Shown: piece after piece, positions 17,613 through 26,900 of the stretch
How the letters are laid out: each line of letters opens with the position of its first letter
Numbering within the stretch: the stretch's first letter is position 1
Assembly (NCBI RefSeq): GCF_000716785.1
Contig: NZ_JNYY01000007.1
Location: forward strand, 1 to 64,000
Source of the DNA: Amycolatopsis vancoresmycina
GTDB lineage: Bacteria > Actinomycetota > Actinomycetes > Mycobacteriales > Pseudonocardiaceae
Direction: 5' to 3'
Length of the DNA stretch: 64,000 nt
Notes under the pieces: model-generated
Told to the model about the DNA's origin: nothing
Database searches by the model: none
What the model saw: the letters and a program-made list of their open reading frames with translations, nothing else
Position numbers and translations under genes: made by a program

Positions 17613-19100
17613 GTGAGCACCTTCTTCGACGTCGCCGAGCAGGACCCGGGCCGCCTCGCGGTGCTCGCGCCGGACGGCACGGCGGCGACCTTCGGCGAGC
17701 TGGCCGCGCGGGCGAACCGGCTGACGCACGCGCTGCACCGGCTGGGGCTCGGCCCGGGCGACGGCGTCGTCGCCGTCGTCCACAATGGACTCCCCTACTT
17801 CGAGCTGCTGTTCGCGACGCTGCAGGCCGGGATGTACTTCACGCCGGTCAACTACCGGTCGTCGCCCGCCGAAATCGCCTACGTGGTGGCCAACAGCGGC
17901 GCCCGGGTCGTCGTCGCGGACGCGGACATCGCGCGGGGGTGCGACCTCGACGTGCCCCGGTTCTCGATCGGCGCCGCCGACGGCTGGGGCGACTACGCGT
18001 CCTGGGGCGCGGACGAGCCGCCGGCCCCGCCCGAGCCGCGCACGGCGGGCCAGACGATGCTCTACACGTCGGGCACGACCGGGCGGCCCAAGGGCGTCCG
18101 GCGGGCGCTCAGCGGGAGGCCGCCGTCCCTGCACCCGATCCACCGCGACCTGCTGGCGATGTTCGGCGTCGCGCCGGGGCCGGGGGTCCACCTGGTGGCG
18201 TGCCCGCTCTACCACGCCGCACCCGGCTCGTTCGCCGTCAACGCGCTGCACCTCGGGCACAGCGCGGTGCTGATGGACCGCTTCGACGCCGAGGAGACGC
18301 TGCGGCTCGTCGAACGGCACCGCGTCACGAGCACCCACCTCGTGCCGACCATGTTCCACCGGATGCTCCGGCTGCCCGAAGCCGTCCGCTCGCGGTACGA
18401 CACGGCGAGCCTCACCAGCGTCATCCACGGCGCGGCGCCCTGTCCGCCCGAGGTGAAGGAGCGGATGATCGGCTGGCTCGGCCCGGTCGTGCACGAGTAC
18501 TACGGCGCCTCGGAGGGGCTGATCTGCGGCGTCACGGCCGAAGAGTGGCTGGCGGCGCCGGGCACCGTGGGCCGGCCGCTGCCCGGGGTGCGGCTGAAGC
18601 TCCTCGACGACGACGGCGTCGATGTGCCGGACGGCGAGCCGGGGACGATCTACTTCAGCTCCGCGCACACCGCGCTCGACTACCTCGGCGACCCGGAGAA
18701 GACCGCGGCCGCCCGGTCCGGGGAGTACCTCACCGTCGGCGACTTCGGGTACCGCGACGCCGAAGGCCGCGTCTTCCTGCTCGACCGCCGGACCGACCTG
18801 ATCCTCTCCGGCGGCGTCAACGTCTACCCGGCCGAAATCGAGGCCCGGCTGCTCACCCACCCGGACGTCGCCGACGTGGCCGTGATCGGCGAGCCGGACG
18901 AGGAGTGGGGCCAGCGGGTCGTCGCCGTCGTCGAGCCGGTCGCCGGGGTTCCCGCGGACGACGCTCTGGCCGCGCGGCTGGCCGAGCACTGCCGGGCCGC
19001 GCTCGCCGGGTTCAAGACGCCGAAGCGGTTCGACTTCACCGATCGCCTGCCGCGCACGGAATCGGGCAAGATGATGCGGCGCACCCTGCGCCAGGAATGA
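17613..19100 (+). CDS. fatty acid-CoA ligase (AMP-binding, FadD-like)
   Basis: The 495-residue protein is an ANL-superfamily adenylate-forming enzyme. It has the P-loop-like TSGTTGRPKGVRR at about residues 152-164, YYGASEG near 300, and the hinge/A8 region RTDLILSGGVNVYPAEIE near 392. The catalytic lysine is in ESGKMMRR at the C-terminus. It activates a carboxylic acid as its AMP ester and then the CoA thioester. The GTG start at 17613 leaves a 31-base gap to the divergent acyl-CoA dehydrogenase, so the pair probably feeds one beta-oxidation-like route. Confidence 0.92.
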   Translation: MSTFFDVAEQDPGRLAVLAPDGTAATFGELAARANRLTHALHRLGLGPGDGVVAVVHNGLPYFELLFATLQAGMYFTPVNYRSSPAEIAYVVANSGARVVVADADIARGCDLDVPRFSIGAADGWGDYASWGADEPPAPPEPRTAGQTMLYTSGTTGRPKGVRRALSGRPPSLHPIHRDLLAMFGVAPGPGVHLVACPLYHAAPGSFAVNALHLGHSAVLMDRFDAEETLRLVERHRVTSTHLVPTMFHRMLRLPEAVRSRYDTASLTSVIHGAAPCPPEVKERMIGWLGPVVHEYYGASEGLICGVTAEEWLAAPGTVGRPLPGVRLKLLDDDGVDVPDGEPGTIYFSSAHTALDYLGDPEKTAAARSGEYLTVGDFGYRDAEGRVFLLDRRTDLILSGGVNVYPAEIEARLLTHPDVADVAVIGEPDEEWGQRVVAVVEPVAGVPADDALAARLAEHCRAALAGFKTPKRFDFTDRLPRTESGKMMRRTLRQE

Positions 19101-19105
19101 GGAGG
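19100..19105 (+). promoter_or_regulatory. ribosome binding site that fixes the TTG start of the cupin gene
   Basis: AGGAGG with 6-base spacing to TTG at 19112. It overlaps the last base of the ligase stop codon, so translation of the two genes may be linked. Confidence 0.75.
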
Positions 19106-19111
19106 ATTCCC

Positions 19112-19528
19112 TTGCGCAAGACGGTCTCCGTGCTCGCCGCCACCGTGCTCGCCGCGGTCCTGCTGCCCGCCACCGCGTCCGCGACGCCGGGCAGCGGCGT
19201 CACCGGCACGATCTTGGCCCGGAAGACGATCGGCCACACGGACTACACGCTGCGGGAGATCACCGTCCAGCCCGGCGGCTACACCGGCTGGCACTTCCAC
19301 GACGGCACGCTGTACGCGTACGTGAAAGCCGGGACGCTGACGCACAACCTGGCCGACTGCAGCATCGACGGCGTCTTCGGCACCGGGCGCGCGTTCACCG
19401 AGAAGCCGGCCCAGGTGCACATCGGCCGCAACCTCGGCTCGACGCCGCTGGTGCTCGAGGTCCTGTACGTGCTCCCGGCGGGCAGCCCGCTGTCGGAGGA
19501 CGCACCGGACCCGGGCTGCGGTTTCTAG
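19112..19528 (+). CDS. secreted cupin-domain protein
   Basis: The 138-residue protein has a signal peptide (MRKTVSVLAATVLAAVLLPA then TASA) and a single cupin domain with the metal-site pattern GGYTGWHFHDGTLYAYV and a later conserved Gly-rich turn. Such proteins bind a metal through His/Glu, but the role here is unknown. A perfect AGGAGG at 19100-19105 lies 6 bases before TTG 19112. This decides the start against the in-frame ATG at 19097, which lies upstream of the ribosome binding site. It follows the ligase by 11 bases and is probably co-transcribed. Confidence 0.82.
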   Translation: MRKTVSVLAATVLAAVLLPATASATPGSGVTGTILARKTIGHTDYTLREITVQPGGYTGWHFHDGTLYAYVKAGTLTHNLADCSIDGVFGTGRAFTEKPAQVHIGRNLGSTPLVLEVLYVLPAGSPLSEDAPDPGCGF

Positions 19529-19989
19529 CTCGAGAACCAGCCCGCCGCGTCGAGCCGGTAAGCGGCCGGGCCGACGACCGCGCGCAAGTCGTTCTCCAGC
19601 GCGGCGATCCTCTCCGCGCCGACCGTGCGCGCCCACTCCGCGCGCAGCTCGTCGAAGATCTCCGCCGACTTCGCGAGCGCGTCGATGCCGTGCGCGGTGA
19701 GCCGGACGATCTTGCGGCGTGCGTCGGCCGGGTCGTCGGCGCGCTCGGCGTACCCGAGGGCCTCCAGGCGTTCGACCGTCTTGCCCGCCGCCTGCTTGGA
19801 AACCCCGAGGCGGCGGCCGATCTCCGACGCCGTCGCGCCCTGGACACCCACGGCCTGCATGGCGAACCCGTACGACGGCCGCACGTCGGGGTGGCCCCGG
19901 CGCGCGAGCTCGGCGTGCAGGCGGTCGATGAGCGTGCGGAAGCCGCCGAAGAGCAGGAAGGGCAGCTCGTACCCGGGTGTGTCGCTCAT
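19525..19989 (-). CDS. MarR family transcriptional regulator
   Basis: The 154-residue protein has the MarR winged helix: ATASEIGRRLGVSKQAAGKTV for the recognition helix and the wing DPADARRKIVRLTAHG (about residues 52-105). MarR dimers usually repress a neighbouring divergent gene and are released by a small ligand or oxidation. Here the divergent gene encodes an AhpD/carboxymuconolactone decarboxylase-like protein, and inverted repeats lie between them. Its stop lies in a CTAG shared with the convergent cupin gene. Confidence 0.88.
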   Translation of the reverse strand: MSDTPGYELPFLLFGGFRTLIDRLHAELARRGHPDVRPSYGFAMQAVGVQGATASEIGRRLGVSKQAAGKTVERLEALGYAERADDPADARRKIVRLTAHGIDALAKSAEIFDELRAEWARTVGAERIAALENDLRAVVGPAAYRLDAAGWFSS

Positions 19990-20004
19990 GACCCCTTGCC
20001 ATAA

Positions 20005-20044
20005 TCGACAACCAGGTTTACGGTTTCGACAACCACGTTGTCGA
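20005..20044. promoter_or_regulatory. MarR operator sites
   Basis: A perfect palindrome TCGACAAC-cac-GTTGTCGA lies at 20026-20044. A second copy of the half site, TCGACAAC followed by cag and a degenerate GTTTACGG, begins at 20005, exactly 21 bp upstream, so the two sites face the same side of the helix. They lie between the divergent MarR and AhpD-like genes. Confidence 0.65.
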
Positions 20045-20063
20045 TCCTACGGCTGGAGACGTC

Positions 20064-20609
20064 TTGTTCCCCGATCACACCCCGGAGTCTGCACCCACCG
20101 CCGCCCGCCCCGCGATGGCGGCCACCGCGAAGAAGTTCGGCCGCGTCCCGGCCGCCGTCGCCCGGCTGGCGACGTCGCCGGAGCTGCTGAACGGGTTCCT
20201 GAGGCTCAACGCCACCTTCGAGGCCACGACGCTGCCGGCGCTGGACCGCGAGGTGCTGGTGATGACGGTGGCCGCGCGCAACCGGTGTCACCTCTGCGTG
20301 GCGATGCACACGGCCACGCTGCACGGCCTGTCCGCTTCGCCCGCGCTGATCGCGGCCCTGCGAGCGGAGTCGACGCTGCCGGAGCCGCGGCTGGAAGCGC
20401 TGCGCGGCTTCGTCCACGCCGTCATGGACACCACGGGCGACGTCCCGGCGGACGCGCTGGCGGCGTTCACCGACGCCGGCTACACGGCCCGGAACGCGCT
20501 GGAGGTGGTGCTCGGCATCGGGACGTACACGCTGTCGACGTACGCGAACCGGCTCACCGGCGCCCCGGTCGACGAAGCCTTCGCCGCGCACACCTGGCAC
20601 GCGGCGTGA
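20064..20609 (+). CDS. carboxymuconolactone decarboxylase/AhpD-like protein
   Basis: The 181-residue protein has the AhpD-like core with the redox CxxC motif in NRCHLCVAMHTATL (about residues 73-86). It is preceded by LDREVLVMTVAARN, the standard family block. Proteins of this type are alkylhydroperoxidase partners or small decarboxylases. Control by a MarR protein suggests a role in the response to oxidants or aromatic compounds. The TTG start at 20064 has GGAGA four bases upstream; ATG at 20115 would remove the first 17 residues but leave the domain intact. Confidence 0.83.
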   Translation: MFPDHTPESAPTAARPAMAATAKKFGRVPAAVARLATSPELLNGFLRLNATFEATTLPALDREVLVMTVAARNRCHLCVAMHTATLHGLSASPALIAALRAESTLPEPRLEALRGFVHAVMDTTGDVPADALAAFTDAGYTARNALEVVLGIGTYTLSTYANRLTGAPVDEAFAAHTWHAA

Positions 20610-20610
20610 A

Positions 20611-20646
20611 CGCCGTGGGGCCGCCCGTTCCGGCGGCCCCACGGCG
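20611..20646. terminator. bidirectional hairpin terminator
   Basis: A perfect 15-bp stem (20611-20625 with 20632-20646) and 6-base loop lies between the convergent AhpD-like gene and the secreted protein gene, starting one base beyond the former's stop. There is no T-run. Confidence 0.8.
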
Positions 20647-20652
20647 CGTGGA

Positions 20653-21534
20653 TCAGCCCTTCACCAAGGTGACGACGCTGGTGTCGTCGACCGAGACGTT
20701 GGTGTTGTAGTTCGGGTCCAGCGCGGTCGCCTGGGTGACGACCTCCGCCTTGCCCTTCTGGAACGGCGTGGTCCCGGCCGGCACCACGGTCGCCTTCCAC
20801 GGCACCGGCGCACCCGGCGTGCAGGCGACCTGCGCCGAGTAGTTGCCGCGGATGATGACGTTGTGCTTGACCTGCGTCGTGGTCCCGCTCAGGGTGACCT
20901 GGGCGGCCGCGGTGCACTCGACGGTTCCGTGCAGGTAGGCGTTGCCGTTGAGCGTGCTCGCGGTGCCGTCGGTGGCCACCTTGAGCCCGATCCCCAGCTC
21001 GGCCGGCGCCGGCGGGTTCGCGATGTGCACCTCACCGCGGGCGGCCGTCGTGCCGCCTTCGCAGTGCTGCTCGAAAGTGGCGTCGAGCGTCTGGACGTAG
21101 CCGTGCGGCCCGAAGACGACGTTCTGCACGGCGAAGGTGCCGGTCAGGGTGTTGCAGCCCCGGCCGTTCCCGCCCAGGCTCAGCCCCGGCGCGTTGGCCC
21201 CCTGGAACGGCCACCGGGTCGCCCCGTCGTAGGTGCCGGCGGCCAGGCCCGTGCCGCTGGGTGCGGCCAGGTCGAGGTCCCACCAGTCGCTGTTGAAGCC
21301 GCTGACGCTCACGGAGATGTGGTTGTGGTCCTCCGTCGCGTTGACGGTGAGCCGGTCCTTCGCCGCCGTCGAGTAGGCGTAGGAGCCTCCCCCACTGATC
21401 CAGTCCCCCTCGTCACCGCTGAACGACAGCGACCCGTTGGCCACGGTCTGCGCCTGCGCCGGCACGGCCCCCACGAGCACGGCGAGCACGGGCACCGCGA
21501 CCGCGGCGGCGGCTCTCTTCAAAAACCCCTTCAC
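20653..21534 (-). CDS. secreted protein of unknown function
   Basis: The 293-residue protein starts with a clear signal peptide (VKGFLKRAAAAVAVPVLAVL followed by VGAVPAQA, cleavage after AQA). The mature part is rich in Gly, Thr and Asn, with four cysteines spaced for two possible disulfides (GRGCNTL, FEQHCEGG, GTVECTAA, QVACTPG), and looks like beta-sheet structure. No catalytic motif is recognised. The GTG start at 21534 has GAGGGGG five bases upstream, which argues against an earlier in-frame start. Confidence 0.8.
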   Translation of the reverse strand: MKGFLKRAAAAVAVPVLAVLVGAVPAQAQTVANGSLSFSGDEGDWISGGGSYAYSTAAKDRLTVNATEDHNHISVSVSGFNSDWWDLDLAAPSGTGLAAGTYDGATRWPFQGANAPGLSLGGNGRGCNTLTGTFAVQNVVFGPHGYVQTLDATFEQHCEGGTTAARGEVHIANPPAPAELGIGLKVATDGTASTLNGNAYLHGTVECTAAAQVTLSGTTTQVKHNVIIRGNYSAQVACTPGAPVPWKATVVPAGTTPFQKGKAEVVTQATALDPNYNTNVSVDDTSVVTLVKG

Positions 21535-21674
21535 AGGATCCCCCTCAGGTGAGTTGGTCACTTGCCGTTCTCCCTGTCGGCCGGAATCGATCACCTGTTA
21601 CGCCGGTGTGAAGTTTTTTGGTTATCGCACAAGAATTCGCGGCACCTCGTGCGGATCGTGCCAAAAGGTCCCGC

Positions 21675-22256
21675 TCACCGGGGCACAACGGTGGCGCCGT
21701 GCACGTCGCCTTCGACGAGCGAGCGGTAGACGTCGGCGACGACGGCCACCGGCGTCCCGCGGCTGCCGTCCTCCCCCATCGCTTCGAGCGTCTCGCTGAT
21801 CCAGCCGGGGCTGACCAGGTTGATCCGCGGCCCGTGCGGCAGATCGGCGGCGGCCGACCGGACGAAGCCCGCCAGCCCGTCGTTGACGAGGGCACCGAGC
21901 GCGCTGCCCGGGATCGGCTCGGTGAACGTCCCGCCGGTCAGCGTGATCGAGCCCGCCGCGGGCAGGCGCCCGGCCGCCCGCCGGGCGAGCGCGACCTGGC
22001 CGAGCAGCTTGGCGCGCAGGTCGTCGAGCACCTGCGCGTCCGTCAGCCCGCCGAGCGGGCGCAGCGGGACGTTGGCGGCGCAGCACACGACGGCGTCCGC
22101 GCCGGTGTCGAAGAGGGCGTCGAGCGACGCGGGGTCTTCCAGGTCGGCGCCGATCGGCGAGCTGCGCGAGACGGGCACGACCTCGTGCCGTGGTTCGAGG
22201 GCGGCGGCGACGGCTCGCCCGACGAGCCCGGTGGCTCCCAGCAGGATGATCTTCAC
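21675..22256 (-). CDS. short atypical SDR / NAD(P)-binding protein
   Basis: The 193-residue protein starts with MKIILLGATGLVGRAVAAAL, a Rossmann glycine-rich motif, and has the short form of the SDR fold. The usual YxxxK active-site motif is not evident: the corresponding segment reads FTEPIPGSALGALVNDGLAG. It may therefore be a shortened SDR that relies on other residues, as in a small subgroup annotated simply as short-chain dehydrogenase. The gene stands alone between two intergenic gaps. Confidence 0.8.
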   Translation of the reverse strand: MKIILLGATGLVGRAVAAALEPRHEVVPVSRSSPIGADLEDPASLDALFDTGADAVVCCAANVPLRPLGGLTDAQVLDDLRAKLLGQVALARRAAGRLPAAGSITLTGGTFTEPIPGSALGALVNDGLAGFVRSAAADLPHGPRINLVSPGWISETLEAMGEDGSRGTPVAVVADVYRSLVEGDVHGATVVPR

Positions 22257-22379
22257 CCTTCGACGCTAGCCAGCCGGGCAACCGCGATTCCGCCGTCGCG
22301 GAAAAATCTCCGCGGCCGTGTCCGGTCCCCCGCGACGGCTCCGACCCCCTGGCAAACGGACCTCGGAGAAGGAGCGGAC

Positions 22380-23828
22380 ATGGAAAAGCCGGCCGGACGG
22401 CGGGAGTGGCTGGGACTGGCGGTGCTGGTGCTGCCCACCCTGCTCGTCGCGATGGACATGACCTCGTTGTTCCTCGCGCTGCCGCAGCTCAGCGCGGATC
22501 TCGGCGCGAGCGGCACCGAGCAGCTGTGGATCACCGACAGCTACGGCTTCGTCGTCGCCGGGTTCGTCATCACCATGGGCACGCTCGGCGACCGGATCGG
22601 ACGGCGGCGGCTGCTGCTCGCCGGGGGCGGGGCCTTCGGGCTCCTGTCGATCGTCGCCGCGTTCTCGACGAGCCCGGAGATGCTCATCGTCGTCCGCGGG
22701 GCGCTCGGGGTCGCCGGGGCGACGCTGATGCCGTCGACGCTCGCCCTGATCACGAACATGTTCCCCGACGGCAGGCAGCGCGGGAAGGCTATCTCGATCT
22801 GGGCGACCTGCCAGTTCGCGGGCGGCGCGGCCGGCCCGGTGTTCGCCGGTTTCCTGCTCCAGCACTTCGCGTGGGGTTCGGTGTTCCTGGTCGCCGTCCC
22901 GGCGGTGGTCGTGCTGCTCGCGGCCGGCCCGTTCCTGCTGCCCGAGTTCCGCGCCCCGGCGTCCGGGCGGCTGGACCTCACCGGCGTCGCGCTCTCGCTG
23001 GCCGCGGTGCTGCTGGTCGTGTTCGGGCTGAAGCAGCTGGCCACCGGCGCAGTGGTCCTGCCGGCCGCGGCGATCGGCACCGGGACGCTGCTCGGCATCG
23101 TCTTCGCCCGCCGCCAGCTCACGACGGCGTCGCCGCTGCTGGACCTGCGGCTGTTCCGGAACCGGCCGTTCACCGCGGCGCTGGTCGCGCTGGTGTTCGC
23201 CGGCGTCGCGATGGCCGGCGTCGGCCTGCTGGTGACGCAGTACCTGCAGAGTGTCCTGGGCTACTCGCCGCTGGTTTCGGCGCTGCTGTTCGCCCCGATG
23301 GGCCTCGGCGTGGCGGCGGGCACGATGGCGGCGCCGTCCCTGACCCGGTGGCTCACCCCGGCGACGGCGATCGCGGGCGGGCTGGCGCTGTCCGCGGCGG
23401 GCAGCCTGCTGCTGGCGGTCACCGGCGGTCTCGTCCCGGTCGTGGTGGCCATCACGGTGCTGACGCTGGGCACGGGCCCGCTGTTCGCGCTGGGCATCGG
23501 CCTGGTGGTCGGCGCGGTCCCGCCGGAGCGCGCGGGCTCGGCGGCATCGATGGCGGACACGGGCAACTACCTGGGCGGCTCGCTGGGCATGGCCTTGATC
23601 GGCCTGACGGCGGCAACGGTGTACCACGGAGTGTTCCCGGCGGGCACGACACTGGCGGCCGACGTCACCCGGCCGGCGGTGGCGGAGCAGGCGAAGGCGG
23701 CGTTCACGGACGCGCTGCACGTGACGGGCGTGATCGCGGCGGTGCTGTTCGCGGGGCTGGCCCTGCTGGTGACGTCGATGCGCCGCACCGAGGCGGCGAC
23801 AGAGCTGGAACCGGCCGCGGCGAATTGA
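22380..23828 (+). CDS. MFS transporter, DHA2 family
   Basis: The 482-residue protein has 14 predicted helices. The first contains LVAMDMTSLFLALPQLSADL, and motif A (GTLGDRIGRRRLLLAG) follows. This organisation matches the SmvA/QacA-type exporters of quaternary ammonium compounds and other cations, with an acidic residue in helix 1. ATG at 22380 follows GGAGAAGGAG at suitable spacing. It ends in a terminator shared with the large convergent NACHT gene. The substrate is unknown. Confidence 0.9.
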   Translation: MEKPAGRREWLGLAVLVLPTLLVAMDMTSLFLALPQLSADLGASGTEQLWITDSYGFVVAGFVITMGTLGDRIGRRRLLLAGGGAFGLLSIVAAFSTSPEMLIVVRGALGVAGATLMPSTLALITNMFPDGRQRGKAISIWATCQFAGGAAGPVFAGFLLQHFAWGSVFLVAVPAVVVLLAAGPFLLPEFRAPASGRLDLTGVALSLAAVLLVVFGLKQLATGAVVLPAAAIGTGTLLGIVFARRQLTTASPLLDLRLFRNRPFTAALVALVFAGVAMAGVGLLVTQYLQSVLGYSPLVSALLFAPMGLGVAAGTMAAPSLTRWLTPATAIAGGLALSAAGSLLLAVTGGLVPVVVAITVLTLGTGPLFALGIGLVVGAVPPERAGSAASMADTGNYLGGSLGMALIGLTAATVYHGVFPAGTTLAADVTRPAVAEQAKAAFTDALHVTGVIAAVLFAGLALLVTSMRRTEAATELEPAAAN

Positions 23829-23840
23829 CGCAACCGGAAC

Positions 23841-23885
23841 CCTCCCAGGTTCAAGTCAGGTGGTTCCGCCGCCTGGCCTGGGAGG
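23841..23885. terminator. long hairpin between convergent genes
   Basis: CCTCCCAGG (23841-23849) pairs perfectly with CCTGGGAGG (23877-23885). Inside it CAGGTGG can pair with CCGCCTG with one G-U. It lies between the exporter stop and the NACHT gene stop and could end transcription from both sides. Confidence 0.7.
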
Positions 23886-23914
23886 CATCGTTCCCGAGAC
23901 ACCGCATGTCGGTG

Positions 23915-26900
23915 TCAGGACGTTCGACGGAACGCTGCAGTGATGTCGAGCGCAACATTGGCAGCGAGGCGCGCCGCCTTCTCTTGCTTCTCTGTTTTGT
24001 TTACACCCATATCCTCGTCACCGAGATCGCTTACGCATTTCAACATCGCGCCGTTGACGAAGTTCTCAGCCTTGAAGGTCTCCCAGATGGCGTGCATGAG
24101 CCCGTGCGCCTCGGTCTCCACCCCGTACAAGTCCACCGACAGGTCGAGAAGTTGCCGACGAAGATCGGCTTCGTGCCAGGCGACGACCTTCTCGCCGCTC
24201 GCAAAGTCCTTGATGAAGAGTTTCCCGCCATCGAGAGCAGGTTCGAGCAGCCTCTTGTTGTCCAGGTTTGCCGCGAGCCGCAAGAGATATTCGTCAGTCG
24301 GGTAGATCCGTGGACGACTACCGTTTTGGGTCGGCGTGATCCTCTCAGGGTCGTAGTTGAACACCTGTCGGGCCAGGATGACGTCGAACAACGACACCCC
24401 GCGCTCGCCGAAGCCCGCACACACACCGACGAGGAAGACCAGTTCCGGCTTGAATTCCTCGAGGATCGCATGGGTGACGGCGGACGACGATTGACCGCCC
24501 TTGTCGGTAGCCTGGGTAGTCACCACTCGGACCGGTTGTTGCTGGTCGAAAGTCGGAAGTTCGAACACGTCGTAGAAGCGTCCGGCTCGCTGCACTTCCT
24601 GGGTCGCGATCCCCCTACTTCGAAGGACGTCGTGAAGGGCCCTGGTCTCAGTGGGTACGGCCGTCACCAACGCCACGTTGACGCGCTTGGGAACTTGCGA
24701 AGGGGTTGCCACCTCGAACCTCGACCTTCGTGCGTCGCGGAAGCTTGACAAGGTTTTTTCGGGAGAATTGGCCAAGGAATCCAGATCGGCCGCTGCGAGC
24801 TGGCGGCGCTTGAGCAAAGCGACCTCGTTGCTGAAGGTCGACTCGAAGAATTTGTTTACACTCGGCCGGTCGCCGACGCGGGTCCGCATTCGCCCGATGA
24901 CCTGCTCGGCTCTGTCCAGTGAGAGGTGCCGGATCTGAGACACGACGGACTGGATGGTCGATGACCGGGTGTCCGCGTCGACCACGAGGTCCGTGACATC
25001 GTCGAGAAGGGCGAGGGCGGTGTCCAGGTCGTAGCCGGCCATCCTGACGACGGCGGACGCGGTCACACCGAGCACGCCGTTGTCGGTGTCATGAGGTCTT
25101 CCGTCGCGGCGTGGAGTGGTCGGCGCGATGGTGAATCTGATCAGGTCGGGTGTGATCTGCTGATCTCGTGACAGGCCGACGATGGCCGTCGTCCTGTTGA
25201 TGGGATCGGGGTCCCGTCGGGCGACCTCATCGAGCCACTGCCTCGTCTCTCCGGTGATCGGGCGCTGGGCCACGAAGTTGACGATCGCGCCTCGGAAAGC
25301 GCGTGCTTCTCGCGTGGCGGGCCTGAAGCGGTCGGCGATGGCGGGAAGCCACTCCGGAACGTGGATGTTGAGGCCGGCCAGGGCTCCCACCGCGCCTCGC
25401 CGCACGCTGTAACTTTCTTCGGGGTTTTCAATGATGGTTCGCAGATCGCCAAATGCTTTGGGCGAGCCAATGCGGCCGAGTGTGTTTGCCGAGACGCCGC
25501 GGACATTGTCTGCCGGATCGGTCCTCAGTGCTTTGATGAGTGACGGCACGGCCTCGGGTGAGCCGATGCGGCCGAGGGCGTTCGCCGAGGTTCCGCGAAC
25601 GTTGTCCGCCGAGTCGGTGCTCAACGCTCTGACCAAGAACGGCACAGCGTCTGGCGAGCCGATGCGCCCGAGGGCACTTGCTGCGGAACCGCGAACTGCC
25701 GCCTCGATGTCGGAGCCCAACGCGACGGTGAGGGCCGGAAGAGCATCGGGTGAGCCGATGCGGCCGAGAGCTTCGGCCGCAGAACCACGGGCGTAAGGGT
25801 CGGCATTATTGGTCAGCGCCTCGACCAGCGAAGGCACCGCGTCGGGTAAACCGATGCGCCCAAGAGCGTTCGCCGCCGAACCCCGAACGTTGTCTCCCGG
25901 ATCGGCGCTCAGCGCCTTGACCAGCGAAGGCCCCGCGTCAGGCGAACCAATACGCCCCAGAGCGTTCGCCGCCGAACCCCGAACTGCTGCCTCGATGTCG
26001 GAGCCCAATGCGACGGTGAGGGCCGGAAGAGCATCGGGTGAGCCGATGCGGCCGAGAGCGTTCGCCGAGGTTCCGCGCACGTTGTCCGCCGAGTCGATGC
26101 TCAACGCCTCGACCAGAGAAGGCACTGCATCAGGCGATCCAATACGCCCAAGGGCGTCTGCCGCAGAACCGCGAACAGCGACCTCGATGTCGGAGCCCAA
26201 TGCGGCGGTGAGGGCCGGAAGAGCATCGGGTGAGCCGATGTGGCCGAGGGCTTCGGCCGCAGAACCACGGGCGTAAGGGTCGGTATCGTTGCTCAGCGCC
26301 TTGACCAGCGAAGGCACCGCGTCAGGCGAACCAATACGCCCCAGAGCGTTCGCCGCCGAACCCCGAACGTTGTCTCCCGGATCGGCGCTCAGCGCCTTGA
26401 CCAGCGAAGGCACCGCATCAGGCGAACCAATACGCCCCAGAGCGTTCGCCGCCGAACCCCGAACGTTGTCTCCCGAATCGGCGCTCAGCGCCTTGACCAG
26501 CGAAGGCACCGCATCAGGCGAACCAATACGCCCCAGAGCGTTCGCCGCCGAACCCCGAACGTCGTCCCCTGCGTCGGAGTGCAGACACTCGACGAGGGCC
26601 GGTAGCGCTTCAGATGAACCGATGTTTCCGAGCGCGATCGCCGTGGCCCCGCGTACAGAGTCGTCCGGATCAGAGCGCATGACAGTGGTCAGCTGAGCAA
26701 TGTGTTCCGGAGCGCCGTTGAACCCAAGCCAGTTGGCCGCATTACGACGGACATGCGGTGTCGCGCCCGACTGCAGTTCTTCGAATCGCTGAAGGAGAAG
26801 CGAATCGTCCGGGTCGGGTTGACGCTTATCGCGCGAAGGCAACTTTTTCTTTCGCAAGTCCGCGCGACGCATCTGCTGCAACGACTCTGCGTTCATTGAT

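Noticed and set aside
21675..22256. Reading the small Rossmann protein as a truncated pseudogene of a full SDR
   Set aside because: Start and stop are intact and other short SDRs of this length exist, so the missing YxxxK is noted instead as an atypical feature.
23849..23858. GGTTCAAGTC resembles a tRNA T-loop and could be an att remnant of the NACHT island
   Set aside because: The flanks do not form a T-stem, the sequence does not match tRNA-Val at 29859, and the segment belongs to a terminator hairpin.
25406..26752. Regular 96-bp direct repeats suggesting a CRISPR array or satellite
   Set aside because: The period is a multiple of three, the reading frame is open throughout, and each unit encodes a HEAT-like helix pair. 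There are no unique spacers.
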